Assembly: GCF_902806685.2 (NCBI RefSeq)
Contig: NC_048549.1
Span: 12,107,594 to 12,171,593, forward strand
DNA from: Maniola hyperantus
Lineage: Eukaryota > Arthropoda > Insecta > Lepidoptera > Nymphalidae
Reading direction: 5' to 3'
DNA: 64,000 bases
The first letter of the stretch is position 1; the number at the start of each line of letters is the position of its first letter. The notes under the pieces are model-generated. The model was not told where the DNA came from. It searched no databases and saw only the letters and a program-made list of their open reading frames with translations. This document shows positions 52,618 through 64,000 of this stretch, in pieces. Both the position numbers and the translations under genes were made by a program.

Positions 52618-52687
52618 CTAGGATGGCATTAACATTCGCTTCAGTACTGAGTGAACATACATATCACAAATTTCGTCACTGACAGCA

Positions 52688-52800
52688 AGCGAGCCGTAGC
52701 TTAGTGGGCAAAACGTCGGGCACGATGGCAGGAGACGCGGGTTTGCAATTTTTGATATGTATTTCAAATGATACAGAGAATTTAACCTCAAGAGTACGCA
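52688..52800 (+). mobile_element. SINE-4 (second tRNA-derived type)
   Basis: Head GCCGTAGCTTAGTGGGCAAA, decayed B-box GCGGGTTTGCAAT, then TTTTTGATATGTATTTCAAA, which is shared with 62160-62240. Confidence 0.55.
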
Positions 52801-53099
52801 AATACAAGGTTTTGCATGAAGAATGTTGGCGGGGGTCATGGGAGAATGCTTTGTTATGATTGGTGGGCTCAAAAGTCACGTAATCAAAACAATGTGCGAA
52901 ATGAGGGTACCGAATAACCGTGGGTCGACTTTTATGCTAAGCAAGTGCCTAAGCTTGGCGATCGGGGGTGTCCGGCTATTAGGCGTCTATAGGTGGTGGT
53001 ATGTGCTTTCAGTTAACCCTTTGTAATGGAGACAGGGTAATAGAAACAGTGCGTAAATAAAGTTAATGAAGAAAAAGAAACATACCTACTTAACAAGAT

Positions 53100-53395
53100 T
53101 TTTTAATCCCGTGGGAACTCTTTGATTGTCTGGGACAATATATCCGTCTCCGGGATGCGAGATATCACAGTACCAAATAGATGCCCACTGTCCGCGACGA
53201 TTTAGTTTTCTTGTAAAGCCCATGGAAATTCTTTGATTGTCTTTGATATTTTGGACAAAAGTAGCCTATGTCCGTCCCAGAGATATAGGCTAACTTTGTA
53301 ATAGATTTCGTCAAAATCGGTTTAACGGATGGGCCGTTAAAAGAAAGCAGACAAACAGACACATTTTCGCATTTAATAATATTAGTATGGATTAG
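53100..53395 (-). repeat. Two HEL-A copies, head to tail, worn
   Basis: First piece AATCCCGTGGGAACTC to CACAGTACCAAAT; second from AGATGCCCACTGTCCGCGAC to TTAATAATATTAGTATGGAT. Confidence 0.7.
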
Positions 53396-53653
53396 TATGG
53401 ATGTATGCCAGAATTAGTGAATGGAAAATATATTCAAGTGATAAAATTGACATAATATCTTGTTTTATGTAGGTATGTACTGTACCTACATATAAAAGAA
53501 TAGTGAATGGAAATATACGACTGGTAAAACTGGTGTATCGTGAGTTCGGCTTATGTTGAGGGTTCCGTACAGTTATGATCGCAAGCTAATTTAGTTAAAG
53601 TATTATTTTTCTTCTGGAAAACCCTTTGCGATTTCAGGGTCTTTGAAAATCAC

Positions 53654-53862
53654 TATCTAAATATATAAAAGGAAAAGGTGACTGACTGATCTGTCAACGC
53701 ACAGCTCAAACTTCTGGACGGATCGGGCTGAAATTTGGCAATCAAATAGCTATTATGACGTAGGCATCCGCTAAGAATTTTTTTTTGAAAATTCAACCCC
53801 TAAGGGGGTGAAATAGGGATTTGAAATTTGTGTAGTCCACGCAGTCGCGAGCATAAGCTAGT
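53654..53862 (+). repeat. HEL-B
   Basis: TATCTAAATATATAAAAGGA to CGAGCATAAGCTAG; the GCGGACGAAGTCGC hairpin has lost its first half. Confidence 0.85.
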
Positions 53863-54061
53863 TATCCATATTCCTCACAATTTTAAAAAGACCTTTTAAA
53901 ACAAATAAATCATTTCATTTCAATTTGGCTATCCTTAACACAGATCTAAAAATCTAGCTAGGATAGCCAGTTCTTGATCTTGTAACATTCATAATATTAA
54001 GCACTAATTGTTATCAAACCCATGTATGTGTGTAACTATATGATTGAAAAATAAACGATTT

Positions 54062-54160
54062 ATTTATTTATTTATTTAATTTAAAAAAAAAAAATGCAAA
54101 AGTGTGTTTGTTTATTCGTTTGTCCTTCAATCACGTTGCAACAGAACAATGGATAAACTG
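54062..54160 (+). repeat. ATTT microsatellite and HEL-C 5' piece
   Basis: TTATTTATTTATTTATTT near 54062-54078, then ATGCAAAAGTGTGTTTG and GTTTGTCCTTCAATCACG. Confidence 0.65.
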
Positions 54161-54274
54161 CATTAATTTGAACTATTCGCACTAATTTCCTGCCCATTGG
54201 CACTTCAGCTTTCACAACCCTACCCCTATAAGGGTATGTATACACTATACAGAAATATATGTATTACAAGTATC

Positions 54275-54585
54275 ATCATCGTGATCATGATCAACCCATC
54301 GCCAGCTTAAGTACTTACTATAGAGGACCGGTCTCCTATCAGAGTGAAAAGGGTTTTGGCCATAGTCTACTAAGCTGGCTAAGTGCGGATCGGCAGACTG
54401 CACACATCTTTGAGAACATTATAGAACTTTCAGGCATGCAAGTTTCCTGACGATGTTTTCCTTCACTGTTAAAGCAAGTAATATATAATTAAGTACCTAG
54501 GTACTTAAAACGCACATAACTCCGAAAAGTTAGACCCCCGACCACCGATTAGAATGCGGACGTCCTAATCACTGGGCTATCATAG
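54275..54585 (-). mobile_element. SINE-2, nearly complete
   Basis: 3' tail ATCATGATCAACCCATCGCC, AGGGTTTTGGCCATAGTC, CATGCAAGTTTCCTGACGAT, GCACATAACTCCGAAAAGTT, then the tRNA-like head with its A-box side GTCCTAATCACTGGGCTATC. Confidence 0.8.
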
Positions 54586-55139
54586 CTAATTTATTTGTAT
54601 AGATTGCCATGAAGTAGCAAAACTTATGTTAAATAAGTTGCTATGCGGATCCCTAAAAATGTGTCCACACATTATTAATGACGGCAATGAGCGACCAATT
54701 CAGAGTATTATAATAATGTTCGGTAATTAATAAACCGGCCGGCCGTGGGGGCGCGTCTAGTATTTTAAAAGATTTGTCACCGAAATACAAGAAAGAGAAT
54801 GTTTCCATTTGCATCCGATAATAAATCGTTCTTGAAATTTTTGGACCGTGTTTAGATAACGCCTGTACAGTTCACACTGTTGTAGACTTTCGACTGTAGA
54901 CTGCTACCATAGATGTCGGAGGAATCTACCTAAATCATACAATTAAATGTATGGAACGTCTGTTCCGAACAAAAAGCGAAGCTGTCAAAATTAGTAGGAC
55001 TCTGACTAAAAAAAGAATTGCAGCACGCAAAATGTTTTGTTCGGATTGTCATTTTATATGCTTGGTAAAATATAAATAGGTGCCTGCAGTTAATCTGAGT
55101 TCGAGATATCCAAGATCACTCCAAGATATAAGACTGTTA

Positions 55140-55185
55140 TTAGCCGACTTCAAAAAAAGGAGGAGGTTCTCAATTCGTCTGAATC
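55140..55185 (+). repeat. AGCCGACTTC repeat
   Basis: TTAGCCGACTTCAAAAAAAG then GAGGAGGTTCTCAATTCG. Related start at 57742 (TTAGCCGACTTCTAAAAAGA). Confidence 0.55.
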
Positions 55186-56239
55186 TTTTTTTAAATGTTT
55201 TATGTATGTAACCCGATTATACTGAGACAACTGGTGTGTTAGATTAGAGCGCAAATTGCGGGAGCGAGAGAGTTGACGTGAAAATCAAGAATTTCAATGT
55301 TGCTGTCAACCTCTCGCAACCCACACCCTTCCACCAGGCCACGAGCCGTCTCAGTCAACTGTACCTATACTTAGATAAGCAATTGGCGTGTTTAAAAGTT
55401 TGTACAATAACTACACCCCATTTACTTTATAGTGTGATAAAACTAAGTTTTTCAACTACTTGTGTATGTGAAAGACATTCAAAGCATTCATAGTAAACAT
55501 TTATTCGATTTTCGCACTTCTTTATGGTATTTAATTACAACATAATATAATGAAAAATATGATGCCAGGAGTTAAAATTAAAAGTAAAAGATTTACTGCA
55601 TCATTGGTGATGAAAAGTACCTACCTAATAAATTATTATAACTTCTCTCTGAAAAGAAACGAAAATTCTTCAACGACCTGATTTGCTAAGACCATGTTAT
55701 AACTCAACAATACCTTTTAAAAACGAACGTCAATTTGCTATCAAAATACGAGTACAAGTTCGCGAAACAATGGAAACAGTTCAAATTATCGGAAGCACAG
55801 CACATGTGTCGCAGTGTGTGACAATGCACAGGTGGCCGCCATGTTAGTTTTCCAGAAATATCTAGAACTAGATTATATCTGCTAATTACTATCATAATTA
55901 AGATACGATTAGTCAGTCTGTGGGTCTTTCGTGCACGCATTATTCTTAGAACATAAAAGATGACCCATTTTGGAATTAGATATTAATGATATTTAATTTT
56001 TATACCTTTACCACGCTTTTAACGCTCGATTGAAATTCAGAACAGATGAAACCTCATTTCTTAGTGTTTTCTTTAAACTCTAGACGGTTTAGAACGGCCT
56101 TGCGTTGATAGATGGATCAGTCAATAAGGATAAGTCTTTTTTTCTATGTATAGATATAGAACGCTTTCCTTATAGAAACTCCAAAAATGAGGCGTAAACA
56201 AACCATTAAAATATTTATGACAAACTATTACAATACCTA

Positions 56240-56332
56240 TGTTTTTCTTGACAGACACGACAGACAGACAGACAACGAAGTGATCCAATAAGGTATCCTT
56301 TTTTCCATTTGAGGTACGGAGCACTAAAAAAG
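56240..56332 (-). repeat. FP-D fragment
   Basis: TTTTTCTTGACAGACACGAC to ATTTGAGGTACGGAGCAC. Confidence 0.7.
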
Positions 56333-56834
56333 AACTTGTACAATTCGATTTGAATAAAATTTACTTTGAGTTAAAAAAAGTTTGATTAACCTTTCGTAGT
56401 TGAAAAAACAGACCACCCACGCAAAAGTAAAACGAAAAAAAAAATAACAAATAATATTCAATGTACATTTCCGTTACAAACAGAAAGACCTTTTACTGCC
56501 CAAGGAATATAAGTATTATCTTTATTACCCCCAGACATGAACATAGAAACAGTGGATTATCGATGATATCGACTATCGACATTTGCGAGCACCCCACTTC
56601 TATATGCCACATTATTGAATTTCTGCCGGTTATTGAGTAGCACGCTTTGAAGAAGACTTATTTTTCAACCCGTCTATCTGTTTGGCCAGGCTTATCTTCG
56701 GAACGGCTGAACCGTTTTTTAGGATAGCTAGGAGGTCTGAGAAGAGCCCACAACAAACTTACACTGACAGGTATAACCCGTCGTCTCGATGCCTACACAT
56801 TAGGTGTACTAGCGGTCGTGCATTTCCAATGTAA

Positions 56835-57030
56835 TTAGAGTATTGCAGTGGTAAGCTGCACGTCGATGGGGGTCGGGGGTTCGGTTCCGCACGCACCTTT
56901 TACTTTTCAGTGTTATGTGCGTTTTAAAGCAATTAAATATCACTTGCTTCAACGGCGAAGAACAATATGGTAGGGAAACCTGCAAACCTGAGAGTTCTCC
57001 ATAATATGTTCTGGCCAGGCAGCGTGGCGA
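56835..57030 (+). mobile_element. SINE-2
   Basis: A-box AGTATTGCAGTGGTAAGCTG, B-box GGGTTCGGTTCCGCACGCAC, then GTTATGTGCGTTTTAAAGCA and AACCTGAGAGTTCTCCATAA. Confidence 0.75.
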
Positions 57031-57247
57031 CAGGCGAACTATGAAATTCTAAACACTTTTCATTCTGTGATGAGACACGTAGGTACTCAGTCAGGCCGGC
57101 CGATGGTAATGATCAGGATAGGGCACAGATAAAAGTTTAAAAACATTGCAAAGGCAACAGTTCGCCATAATAATATTGACCGAGTGGTCTAGTACTTTAG
57201 CAGACGAGGATTAGAGGACGTATATATATCGCCTCCCCGCAAAGGAT

Positions 57248-57649
57248 ATGGACCAGCTCTGTGGTGCCGATAAGCGAGCAAGCAAAATAGCCGTAAAACA
57301 TCAAAATACCTTTCCGTTCATTACCAATGACATGACCGGACAGGCGTTAAATCGATACTGTAGTACACAGTACAGCACTAGTACAAATAAATCCAATACA
57401 TTTCGTACTCTACCATTACCAACATTGAGTTCAAATCAGCTTAATGTAATTCGACTTTATTATCGGGTCAGCGTTTACGCGGACTGTATCGAAAACAATA
57501 CTTTTTGTCTTAATGGTGTCGATCATAGTGTCGATACGATTTTATTACGTCACAATCGAGGCTGTGTATGTAATCGATTTGTCAATCGATTCGTAGCACT
57601 AAATGAGATTCGGCTCGCATCTCGCTTTTGCTTTTTTGATTATAGATAG
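57248..57649 (+). CDS. Hypothetical open frame, 133 codons, probably not a gene
   Basis: The longest ATG-started frame that no repeat or known gene explains. It starts MDQLCGADKRASKIAVKHQN and ends with a cysteine- and arginine-rich part (RGCVCNRFVNRF). I recognise no domain, signal peptide or membrane span. The DNA carries repeated ATCGA/TCGAT motifs near 57520-57600 (GTCGATCATAGTGTCGATAC, AATCGATTTGTCAATCGATT), which look more like a foldback sequence than codon use. No splice or transcript evidence. Kept as a low-confidence entry. Confidence 0.12.
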   Translation: MDQLCGADKRASKIAVKHQNTFPFITNDMTGQALNRYCSTQYSTSTNKSNTFRTLPLPTLSSNQLNVIRLYYRVSVYADCIENNTFCLNGVDHSVDTILLRHNRGCVCNRFVNRFVALNEIRLASRFCFFDYR

Positions 57650-58010
57650 GTACCTACCTATTCGTATGTTATATGAAGAAGTACTATACCTAGTACCTAC
57701 TTATACTTACTTGTTATGCTAGGCTGCAAAGTTTGTATTTTTAGCCGACTTCTAAAAAGAAGGAACTAATTTTTGTTTCGGTCCGTTTTTCATCTCAGTA
57801 GAGTTATTTTTAAGTCCATGACTACAGCGAGAAAAATTCTAGGTTAGATGCAAGAAAAATAATTTTCAAAAGTTTTTTTCGGACGCGTTCTGAATAATTA
57901 TTAGCACCATACCTACCGATCCAATAAATAAAACAAAAATCTCATTTAAAATTTATTTGTTCTTGTTGTAGTTTTATAGTTTAACGAACTAAACTACCTA
58001 TATTATCTTC

Positions 58011-58297
58011 TAAATATATAAAACGAAAAGGTGACTGACTGACTGACTGACTGACTGACTGACTGACTGACTGACTGACCGACTGACTGACTGACTGACT
58101 GACTGATTGACTGACTGATCTATCAACGCACAGCTCAAACTACTGGACGGATCGGGCTGAAATTTTGCATGCAGATAGCTATTATGACGTAGGCGTCCAC
58201 TAAGAAAGGATTTTTGAAAATTCATCCCCTAAGGGGGTGAAATAGGGGTTTTAAATTTGTGTAGTCCACGCGGACGAAGTCGCGAGCATAAGCTAGT
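58011..58297 (+). repeat. HEL-B with expanded CTGA array
   Basis: TCTAAATATATAAAACGAAA to CGCGAGCATAAGCTAG. The tetranucleotide run inside spans 58032-58119, about 22 units with three variants, against three to eight in the other copies. Confidence 0.9.
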
Positions 58298-58879
58298 TAT
58301 TTAATAAAACCGAAACGGATTATTATATATTTCAGTGGTATTTAATTATTTAAAAACAAAAATAAAGTGTAGCAACGAATCACTAATACATATATTAAAA
58401 CTAACCGCGTTCTTGAACTTTCATCGTGTGTTTTTTTAATAGAAAGAAAATCCTTTCCATCCTAGAAACCAAAATGAACTTTTACCAAGCAGTAAGCCTG
58501 CTAAGTAAGAACGACAAAGAAGGCCTTTCCGAGCTAGTGAGATGAAAATAATATACCTTGAAATACCTAAATAAAAAAAATCCTTTCAATAGTTACGACT
58601 AAATAATAATTATGTTACAGCAAAGATAATGCAATTTATTCAGAGCTATTGGCAGTAAACTTTTTATCTTTCTCAAAAATAATTTCAAATAATAATTGCA
58701 CTCCATAAAACTGCAGCTCAGTTAATAATAATTATTATCAGAAAGAGTACTGTAAGTTTGATAACTAGATAAACTCAGCTTTATATACTAAAACATACGG
58801 TTGAAATTGGTATGTACTGAAAACGAAACTTGGAGGAAGCACGCTGCGCGCCGCCGCTGCTGCTATGCGAAAGTAAAAG

Positions 58880-59092
58880 AATCGGTCAAGTGCGAGTCGG
58901 ACTCACACACGAATGGTTCCGTACCATCGTATAAGAAATACACTTTGTGTTTTGTTAATTTTCATGACAGCCATTTTGAAATTTTTATTATTTGTTGTTA
59001 TAGCGGCAGTACGTTGTGTGAAAATTTTAACTTTCTACCTATTACGGTTCATGAGATACAAGCCCGCTGACCTTTCGGGTACGGAACCCGAA
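58880..59092 (-). repeat. FP-D related repeat
   Basis: AATCGGTCAAGTGCGAGTCG, CCTATTACGGTTCATGAGAT, TTCGGGTACGGAACCCGAA. Same subfamily as 16463-16680. Confidence 0.65.
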
Positions 59093-59094
59093 TA

Positions 59095-59278
59095 TACAGT
59101 TCGCGGCAGAAAGTAACGTACATAGACCTTTAGAAGGAGATAGCAGATTTTAAGAGCATTGTCTCTATCGTTGAGACCGACAGAACGTCATATAGGTATG
59201 AATGACAGAGACAACGCTCTACAAAGCTGAAATATCATTCTAATGGCCGACGTACATTACTTTCTGCCTCGTACTGTA
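59095..59278. mobile_element. TIR-E MITE, best copy, TA duplication
   Basis: Element 59097-59276, 180 bp. Left CAGTTCGCGGCAGAAAGTAA, right (reversed) CAGTACGAGGCAGAAAGTAA. TA on both sides (59095-59096, 59277-59278). The inside is a second inverted pair around GACAGAGACAACGCTCTAC. TA targets and CAGT ends fit the Tc1/mariner group. Confidence 0.85.
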
Positions 59279-60149
59279 TTGGGATTTTAACCTACATATC
59301 TTTCGAAATCTAAATAAATTCCCTTTATCGCTGAGCTACTGAGGCATTATAAAATTTAAATTGTCGCAAACGAGAATTGAACTTGGGACTTATAAGTCGT
59401 CGTCGCGAATGTATGGCGGCAAACTTAAAAGCGATCGTTCAATATTATTACCGTGGCGGCGAGAATGCCATGACATTTCCATGTTAATAATCGAGAAATT
59501 AATTATTATTTATGTTCATAACTGCCATCGAGTCTCTATAACATAACAAAGGTGGGTACTAGGTTTAGTGCATGTCGATGTCCCTTCAAGTGTCATAGAT
59601 TGCATAAAATATACTGTTCAATTGATTATGCCTACAACTTCATATCCTCTCAGAGGAAAAACATGGTACTCAATTAAATAAAAAAGGTTGAGTCATATCT
59701 AGTGTGTATATTGAGTGTAATTTCCATTATACCTTTGCATAGTTTTGTGCACACAAACAAAATCCAATATTAACAAAACAACACCAAAAATGTATTAAAT
59801 TATTAAGTTTTATTTTCCAATTGAGAACAATACTGTATTACTTGATTTTTACGCTTATTTCTTTAACTTAACATTAAGAGCAATTATAAATATCGATTTA
59901 TTTGTATTAATTGTCAAGTAAGAGCTTTGTTTAAGTACTTCTGAGCCAAAAAAAGGTAGGGATTTTATTGTACTAGGGGCATTATATTAGGAAAGAGCAA
60001 TAAAAAGGAATAAGTATAGCCTAACACAAAATCGCTTCCCACCGTCTGTCCCTCTGTACGCTTACATTTTTTAAACTACGCAACGGATTTTAATACAATT
60101 TTCATCAAGATATAGTGATCAAAGAGGAAGGTTTATATGTAACGAAATT

Positions 60150-60358
60150 AGCTGATGCCCGCGACTTCGTCCACGTGGAATTAGGTTTTTAGTATCTCTT
60201 GGGAAATCTTTGATTTTCCGGGATAAAAAGTAGTCTATGTTACTTTCCAGGTCTTTAACTATATCCATGCAAAAAATTACGTCGATCCGTTGCAACGTGA
60301 CTGAAGGACAAACCAACAAACAATCAAACACACTTTAGCATTTTCAATATGGGCCCTG
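60150..60358 (-). repeat. HEL-C
   Basis: AGCTGATGCCCGCGACTTCG to ACTTTAGCATTTTCAATATG. A scrap CCGTGCGAAGCCGGGGCGGG with a CTAG end of another subfamily follows at 60380-60422. Confidence 0.8.
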
Positions 60359-60582
60359 TTAATCAAACTGACCACCACATTAGTATCTAACACCCGTGCG
60401 AAGCCGGGGCGGGTCGCTAGTTAGTAATAAAGTAAACAGCCTTGTTAAGCTGTCATTAATCAAAGCAACTAGAGAGTAGCTTAGGGAGCCACAACTTGTC
60501 ACACGTACGAATGATTCATTGTTGGCTTTGTTGGGAAAAATCCCAGATAAGAAACTTTGTTGGAGAGACACAAATCATATAA

Positions 60583-61006
60583 AAACCGGCCAAGTGCGAT
60601 TCAGGCTCGCGCAACGAGGGTTCAGTACTACAATCGTATTTTATCGACATTTTGCACGATAAATCAAAACTATTATGCCTAAAAATAAATAAAAATCTGT
60701 TTTAGAATGTACAGGTAATACGCTTTCATATCATACCCCATTTGGTATAGTAATCTTACTTTGAAAGTTGAAAATAGCAATATTTGTTCCTGAACACATT
60801 TTAATTTTTTTCTTGTGATGTAATCACAAATTCACGGTTTTAAGATTTTTCCCCTCATGCCTGCTATAAGATTTACCTTCCTGCCAAATTTTATGACTCT
60901 AGGTCAACGGGAAGTACCCTATAGGTTTCTTGACAGACCGACAGACGGACAACAAAGTGATCCTATAAGGGTTCCTTTTTTGCTTTTGAGGTACGGAACC
61001 CTAAAA
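60583..61006 (-). repeat. FP-D, complete
   Basis: AAAACCGGCCAAGTGCGATT to TTGAGGTACGGAACCCTAAA. Confidence 0.85.
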
Positions 61007-62159
61007 ATGCTGATGATATAATAAGAGTAAGCTGCTTATGACTTTCCGAAAGTGTAATTATTGTTGATTACATCATATAGCCACATTACAATAAAGGGTT
61101 TTAGGGAATGCTATTATAAAGCTTTGGGCATAATCATGATGAAGAAAATCAAATAATTTGTGTTTATTTCACAGTCCAATTTTTTTTTTATTCTCACATG
61201 TTTTTATTAAAAAACTTTCATAAGTACTTTTGAGTCGTCAAATGCACCTACCGGCATCGCTTTGATAATAAAATTGATATCTATGATTACATACAGTTTG
61301 ATACCTAGACTAAATACCTATAGAAGAGAGAATAAATACCTGTAAAAGTAGCCCTAATGTGACGTCTTATACTATTAAAGCGAGATAGCGTAAAGCATTT
61401 AAGCTCTTATTAGAACGTGACAAATTGATTACTTTTTGTCCTTATCACCGTGACCACTTTTTTTGTTTGTCAAGATGTATTTGTACGTGAGATCTTGACA
61501 AACTCAAGTATGTATTTTAAAGAAATAATTGATTTGTTTTGTTGTTTTTGTTTTTGAAGCTATTTTGCTATGGTGGGTTGCAGTATACTATAGGCTACAA
61601 TAGCCGAAGCGAACGTAAAATAGAAGGAATAACTTTTCACAAGTAAGTACCTCTGCTTGAGCGAGAGGGACTGAGGGGGCCACGTTAGTTGCATATCTGT
61701 ATGTATCTGTGCCTAGACGGCACTAGGTATCTTACTCACCAGTCACAACGGAGTTATAATAAGTAAATTCTTTGCTACTCACATTTTTGCTTGGTTCTGG
61801 CCTCTTTAATCTATGACAAGTACCTTTCACTTAGCCCGCATGCAGTGTTCAATTTCAATTACAAGCACCTTGAAGGAAAACGGCGAGGGAAAGGGAGGGG
61901 TGTATTATTTGTGTATTTTCAGGGGTTGCGGGAAAGGGATGGCAATATAAACAAATCGTAGGGTCGTAAAAGACGCCATGTGTCGTTGAACAGATGGTTC
62001 ATGGTTGCGGTGTCGCAGGTTGATTTGCGTTGGCGGTTCGTCCGTTTAAGTGGTTTTTTTTCTCTCTGAAAGCGAAAGTATGAGGCTTTGAGTCCCTTTG
62101 TAGTACATTGTTGCTTGTAGGTGGTGACCCTTTGGTTAATTCGGAGCCCAGAGGCTCTA

Positions 62160-62240
62160 AATAATTTTTAATACATATCAAAAATTGCGGAACTGGCAGG
62201 ATTCGAACCTACGTTTTGTTCAGAAGAAGTTAAGCTCTTT
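62160..62240 (-). mobile_element. SINE-4
   Basis: Minus: B-box GTAGGTTCGAATCCTGCC, then AGTTCCGCAATTTTTGATAT and GTATTAAAAATTATTTAGAG. Confidence 0.6.
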
Positions 62241-62396
62241 TTAGGGAAGAGTGGATGATGGCGTAAATTATTAAGTGGATTAGGTTTTTAATATGTATAT
62301 CAAAAGAAAAGTTCAGACACACTCACTGACTAATTCATCAACGGCCAGCGTTTTTTTGCTTTCACATTTTATGTACCTAGGTTATCTAGGTACCTA

Positions 62397-62632
62397 CCGA
62401 ATCCATACTAATATTATTAATGCAAAAGTGTATCTGTCCGTCTGTCTGTCTGTCTGCTAAGGGCTAATCTTCACGGCCCATCCGTTCAACCGATTTTAAT
62501 AAAATTTAGTACATAGATAGCTTGCATCCCGGGGCAGGATATAGGCTTTTTATCCAGGAAAATTAAAGAGTTCCCACGGGAATTTGAAAAAATCTAAATC
62601 CAGGCGGACGAAGTCGCGGGCATCATCTAGTA
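62397..62632 (+). repeat. HEL-A
   Basis: CCGAATCCATACTAATATTA to GCGGGCATCATCTAG; intact hairpin GCGGACGAAGTCGC before the end. A worn 3' end of another copy (GGACGAAGTCACGGGCATCG, GCTAG) is at 62940-62971. Confidence 0.85.
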
Positions 62633-63017
62633 CTAAATAATAGTAACTAAGCTAATATATTCAATGGTAGAGAAAATATAAGGAAAGTGTTCATAAATTA
62701 AGGGAGTGTAAGTACTTTTACCGTAATCCAGGTTTTTCCTAATGGCGTAACGTGAAAATATGCGTTCAATTTTCATTTATGAATTTCCGTTAAAATTGAT
62801 AAAATGCCTATGCTAATGTGCAATGGGGGCTTTTAAATTTTGCTTTCATTTTATTTCTGTACTAGTTGTTGTTCGCGATTTTGTATGCGTTAAATACCTA
62901 TCACTATAAGTGTTCCCATAGGATGTTTCAATACCTAATCTACACGGACGAAGTCACGGGCATCGGCTAGTAGGTATACCATAGTCTAGCCAGGCAGGAA
63001 ATGGCTAATACACAGTT

Positions 63018-63435
63018 TTTATTAAACCAATGCATGCCCGTTTGGTTTCTACACGGCATCGTACCGGAAAGCTAAATCACTTGGCGGCAAGGCTTTGCCG
63101 GTAGGGTGGTGACTAGCCACGGCCGAAGCCTTCCACCAGACCAGACTAGAAATTTAGAAATTATAAAAATACATACCCCTGCCAGGAATCGATCTAGGGA
63201 CCTCCCACTAATAAGCCTCAATAGCTCAACGGGTAAAGGAGTGGACTGAAAACCGAAAAGGTCGGCGGTGCAAACCCCGCCCGTTCCACTATTGTCGTAC
63301 CTATTCCTAGCACAAGCTTGACGCTTAGTTGGAGAGGGAAGGGGAGAATATTCGTCATTTAACATGGCTAATATTCTTTTTAAAATAAAAAAAATAAGAC
63401 CACAGTGCTTACCACTGCGCCAGGGACGGCGTCAA
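63018..63435 (-). mobile_element. SINE-3 (tRNA-derived), interrupted by SINE-1
   Basis: Body: TTGGTTTCTACACGGCATCG, AAATCACTTGGCGGCAAGG, TGGTGACTAGCCACGGCCGA, CTTCCACCAGACCAGAC. The head is split: B-box side CTGCCAGGAATCGATCTAGG before the insertion, A-box side CAGTGCTTACCACTGCGCCA after it. Confidence 0.8.
63216..63392 (+). mobile_element. SINE-1 inserted into SINE-3, 6-bp duplication
   Basis: AATAAG at 63210-63215 and 63393-63398 brackets it. A-box TAGCTCAACGGGTAAAGGAG at 63222-63241, B-box GGTGCAAACCCCG at 63267-63279, then CACTATTGTCGTACCTATTC and an A-rich tail. It fixes both ends of the SINE-1 family at about 177 bp. Confidence 0.88.
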
Positions 63436-63964
63436 AAAAGTAAAGGCAACCTAAAAATATTCCTCAACAGAAGCAATCCAAGACAGTGATGGAATACCAC
63501 TCAGAATGTTACAAAATTGAATCCTACGAACAAAGTTACAAGTTGTTTGAATAAATACGGCTGCGAATTGATATGGACGTTAGAGGAAAACAATAAAAAA
63601 CTACGTGAAATCGTGAGTTAATTTGGACATAGGAATAGTTGGGACAGTGGTACAGTGAAGGTTAAGCGATGTAAAAGCGATGTCAGAACATTGGGCGTGA
63701 ACTCTACAGAAATCAAAACTCCTGTAGTTACATCGAATTATCGCTCTCACATTGTTACATGTTGTATACCTACTTTACTGTGCTATGTTTCATGAATGAA
63801 TGTCAGGAAAGAAAATAATAATTAAATACCAACAACCAGCGGCATGATGAGTGAGTAGGACGCCACATGGCTAAGTGGTCTGTGGTCACAATATGTTACC
63901 AAATCTCGATTGAAGTCCCGTGAGGAAATAAAGACCGTAGATTAGAAATAACTTACAATGTCAT

Positions 63965-64000
63965 CACACAAATATTATAAAGGCGAAAGTTTGTGTAAGT
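63965..64000 (+). repeat. HEL-A start, cut by window edge
   Basis: ACACAAATATTATAAAGGCG then AAAGTTTGTGTAAGT. Confidence 0.7.

Larger units (their letters stand above)
43503..64000 (-). other. Probable TRIT1 intron or 5' flank
   Basis: Since the exon at 43502 starts inside a codon, at least one more exon must lie to the right. None is recognisable in these 20.5 kb. Parts in which I see no gene or clear repeat: about 44150-44760, 45030-46380, 48800-49200, 49700-50935, 51780-52270, 52810-53090, 54600-55135, 55190-56235, 56340-56830, 57810-58005, 58300-58880, 59280-60145, 61010-62155, 62640-63010 and 63440-63960. Confidence 0.6.

Noticed and set aside
52246..52632. Set of 73-89-codon frames
   Set aside because: They lie in a GC-rich truncated retroelement and cross its target duplications and poly(A).
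58032..58119. CRISPR-like array
   Set aside because: Simple tetranucleotide microsatellite with no spacers.

Overview
This looks like nuclear DNA from a butterfly or moth. It is AT-rich, its few genes are split by introns or sit compactly between repeats, and most of the 64 kb consists of short non-autonomous repeats typical of Lepidoptera: Lep1-like Helitron-type elements ending in CTAG, tRNA-derived SINEs, RTE-type LINE tails and many terminal-inverted-repeat (TIR) miniature elements (MITEs). There is no operon, prophage or CRISPR array. Repeat names used below (HEL-A/B/C, FP-D, TIR-E, PAL-H, TIR-M, RET-O, SINE-1 to -4, and so on) are my own labels for families recognised by comparing copies within the window.

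Genes. Positions 3992-4092 (minus) are the first coding exon of the FBXO25/FBXO32 (atrogin-1) F-box gene; the rest lies left of the window. About 1.25 kb away and divergent, 5342-6624 (plus) is a compact intronless bicistronic unit: Coa3/Ccdc56 (cytochrome c oxidase assembly factor) followed by mtTFB1 (mitochondrial 12S rRNA adenine dimethylase), the two frames sharing one base in a TAATG stop/start. Facing it from the right, with 3' ends about 0.2 kb apart, is the tRNA isopentenyltransferase gene (TRIT1/MOD5 family) on the minus strand. Four exons (43502-43379, 14785-14670, 8769-8559, 7170-6841) join in frame and give about 260 C-terminal residues, including the zinc finger. The N-terminal catalytic exons were not found and probably lie beyond 64 kb. 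So three of the four genes act on mitochondria or on tRNA/rRNA modification, but they look like neighbours and not a pathway cluster.

Layout. 1-4 kb: intron of the F-box gene with a well-preserved hAT-type MITE. 4-8.8 kb: gene-dense part. 8.8-43.4 kb: TRIT1 introns of 5.9 and 28.6 kb full of repeats, a 16-bp minisatellite and several nested insertions. 43.5-64 kb: probably the next TRIT1 intron, with nested hAT elements, truncated LINEs with target-site duplications and a SINE inserted in a SINE.

No undescribed functional system is evident. The most informative signals are the one-base-overlap bicistron, the very long TRIT1 introns, and several insertion histories that can be read directly from target-site duplications and empty sites.
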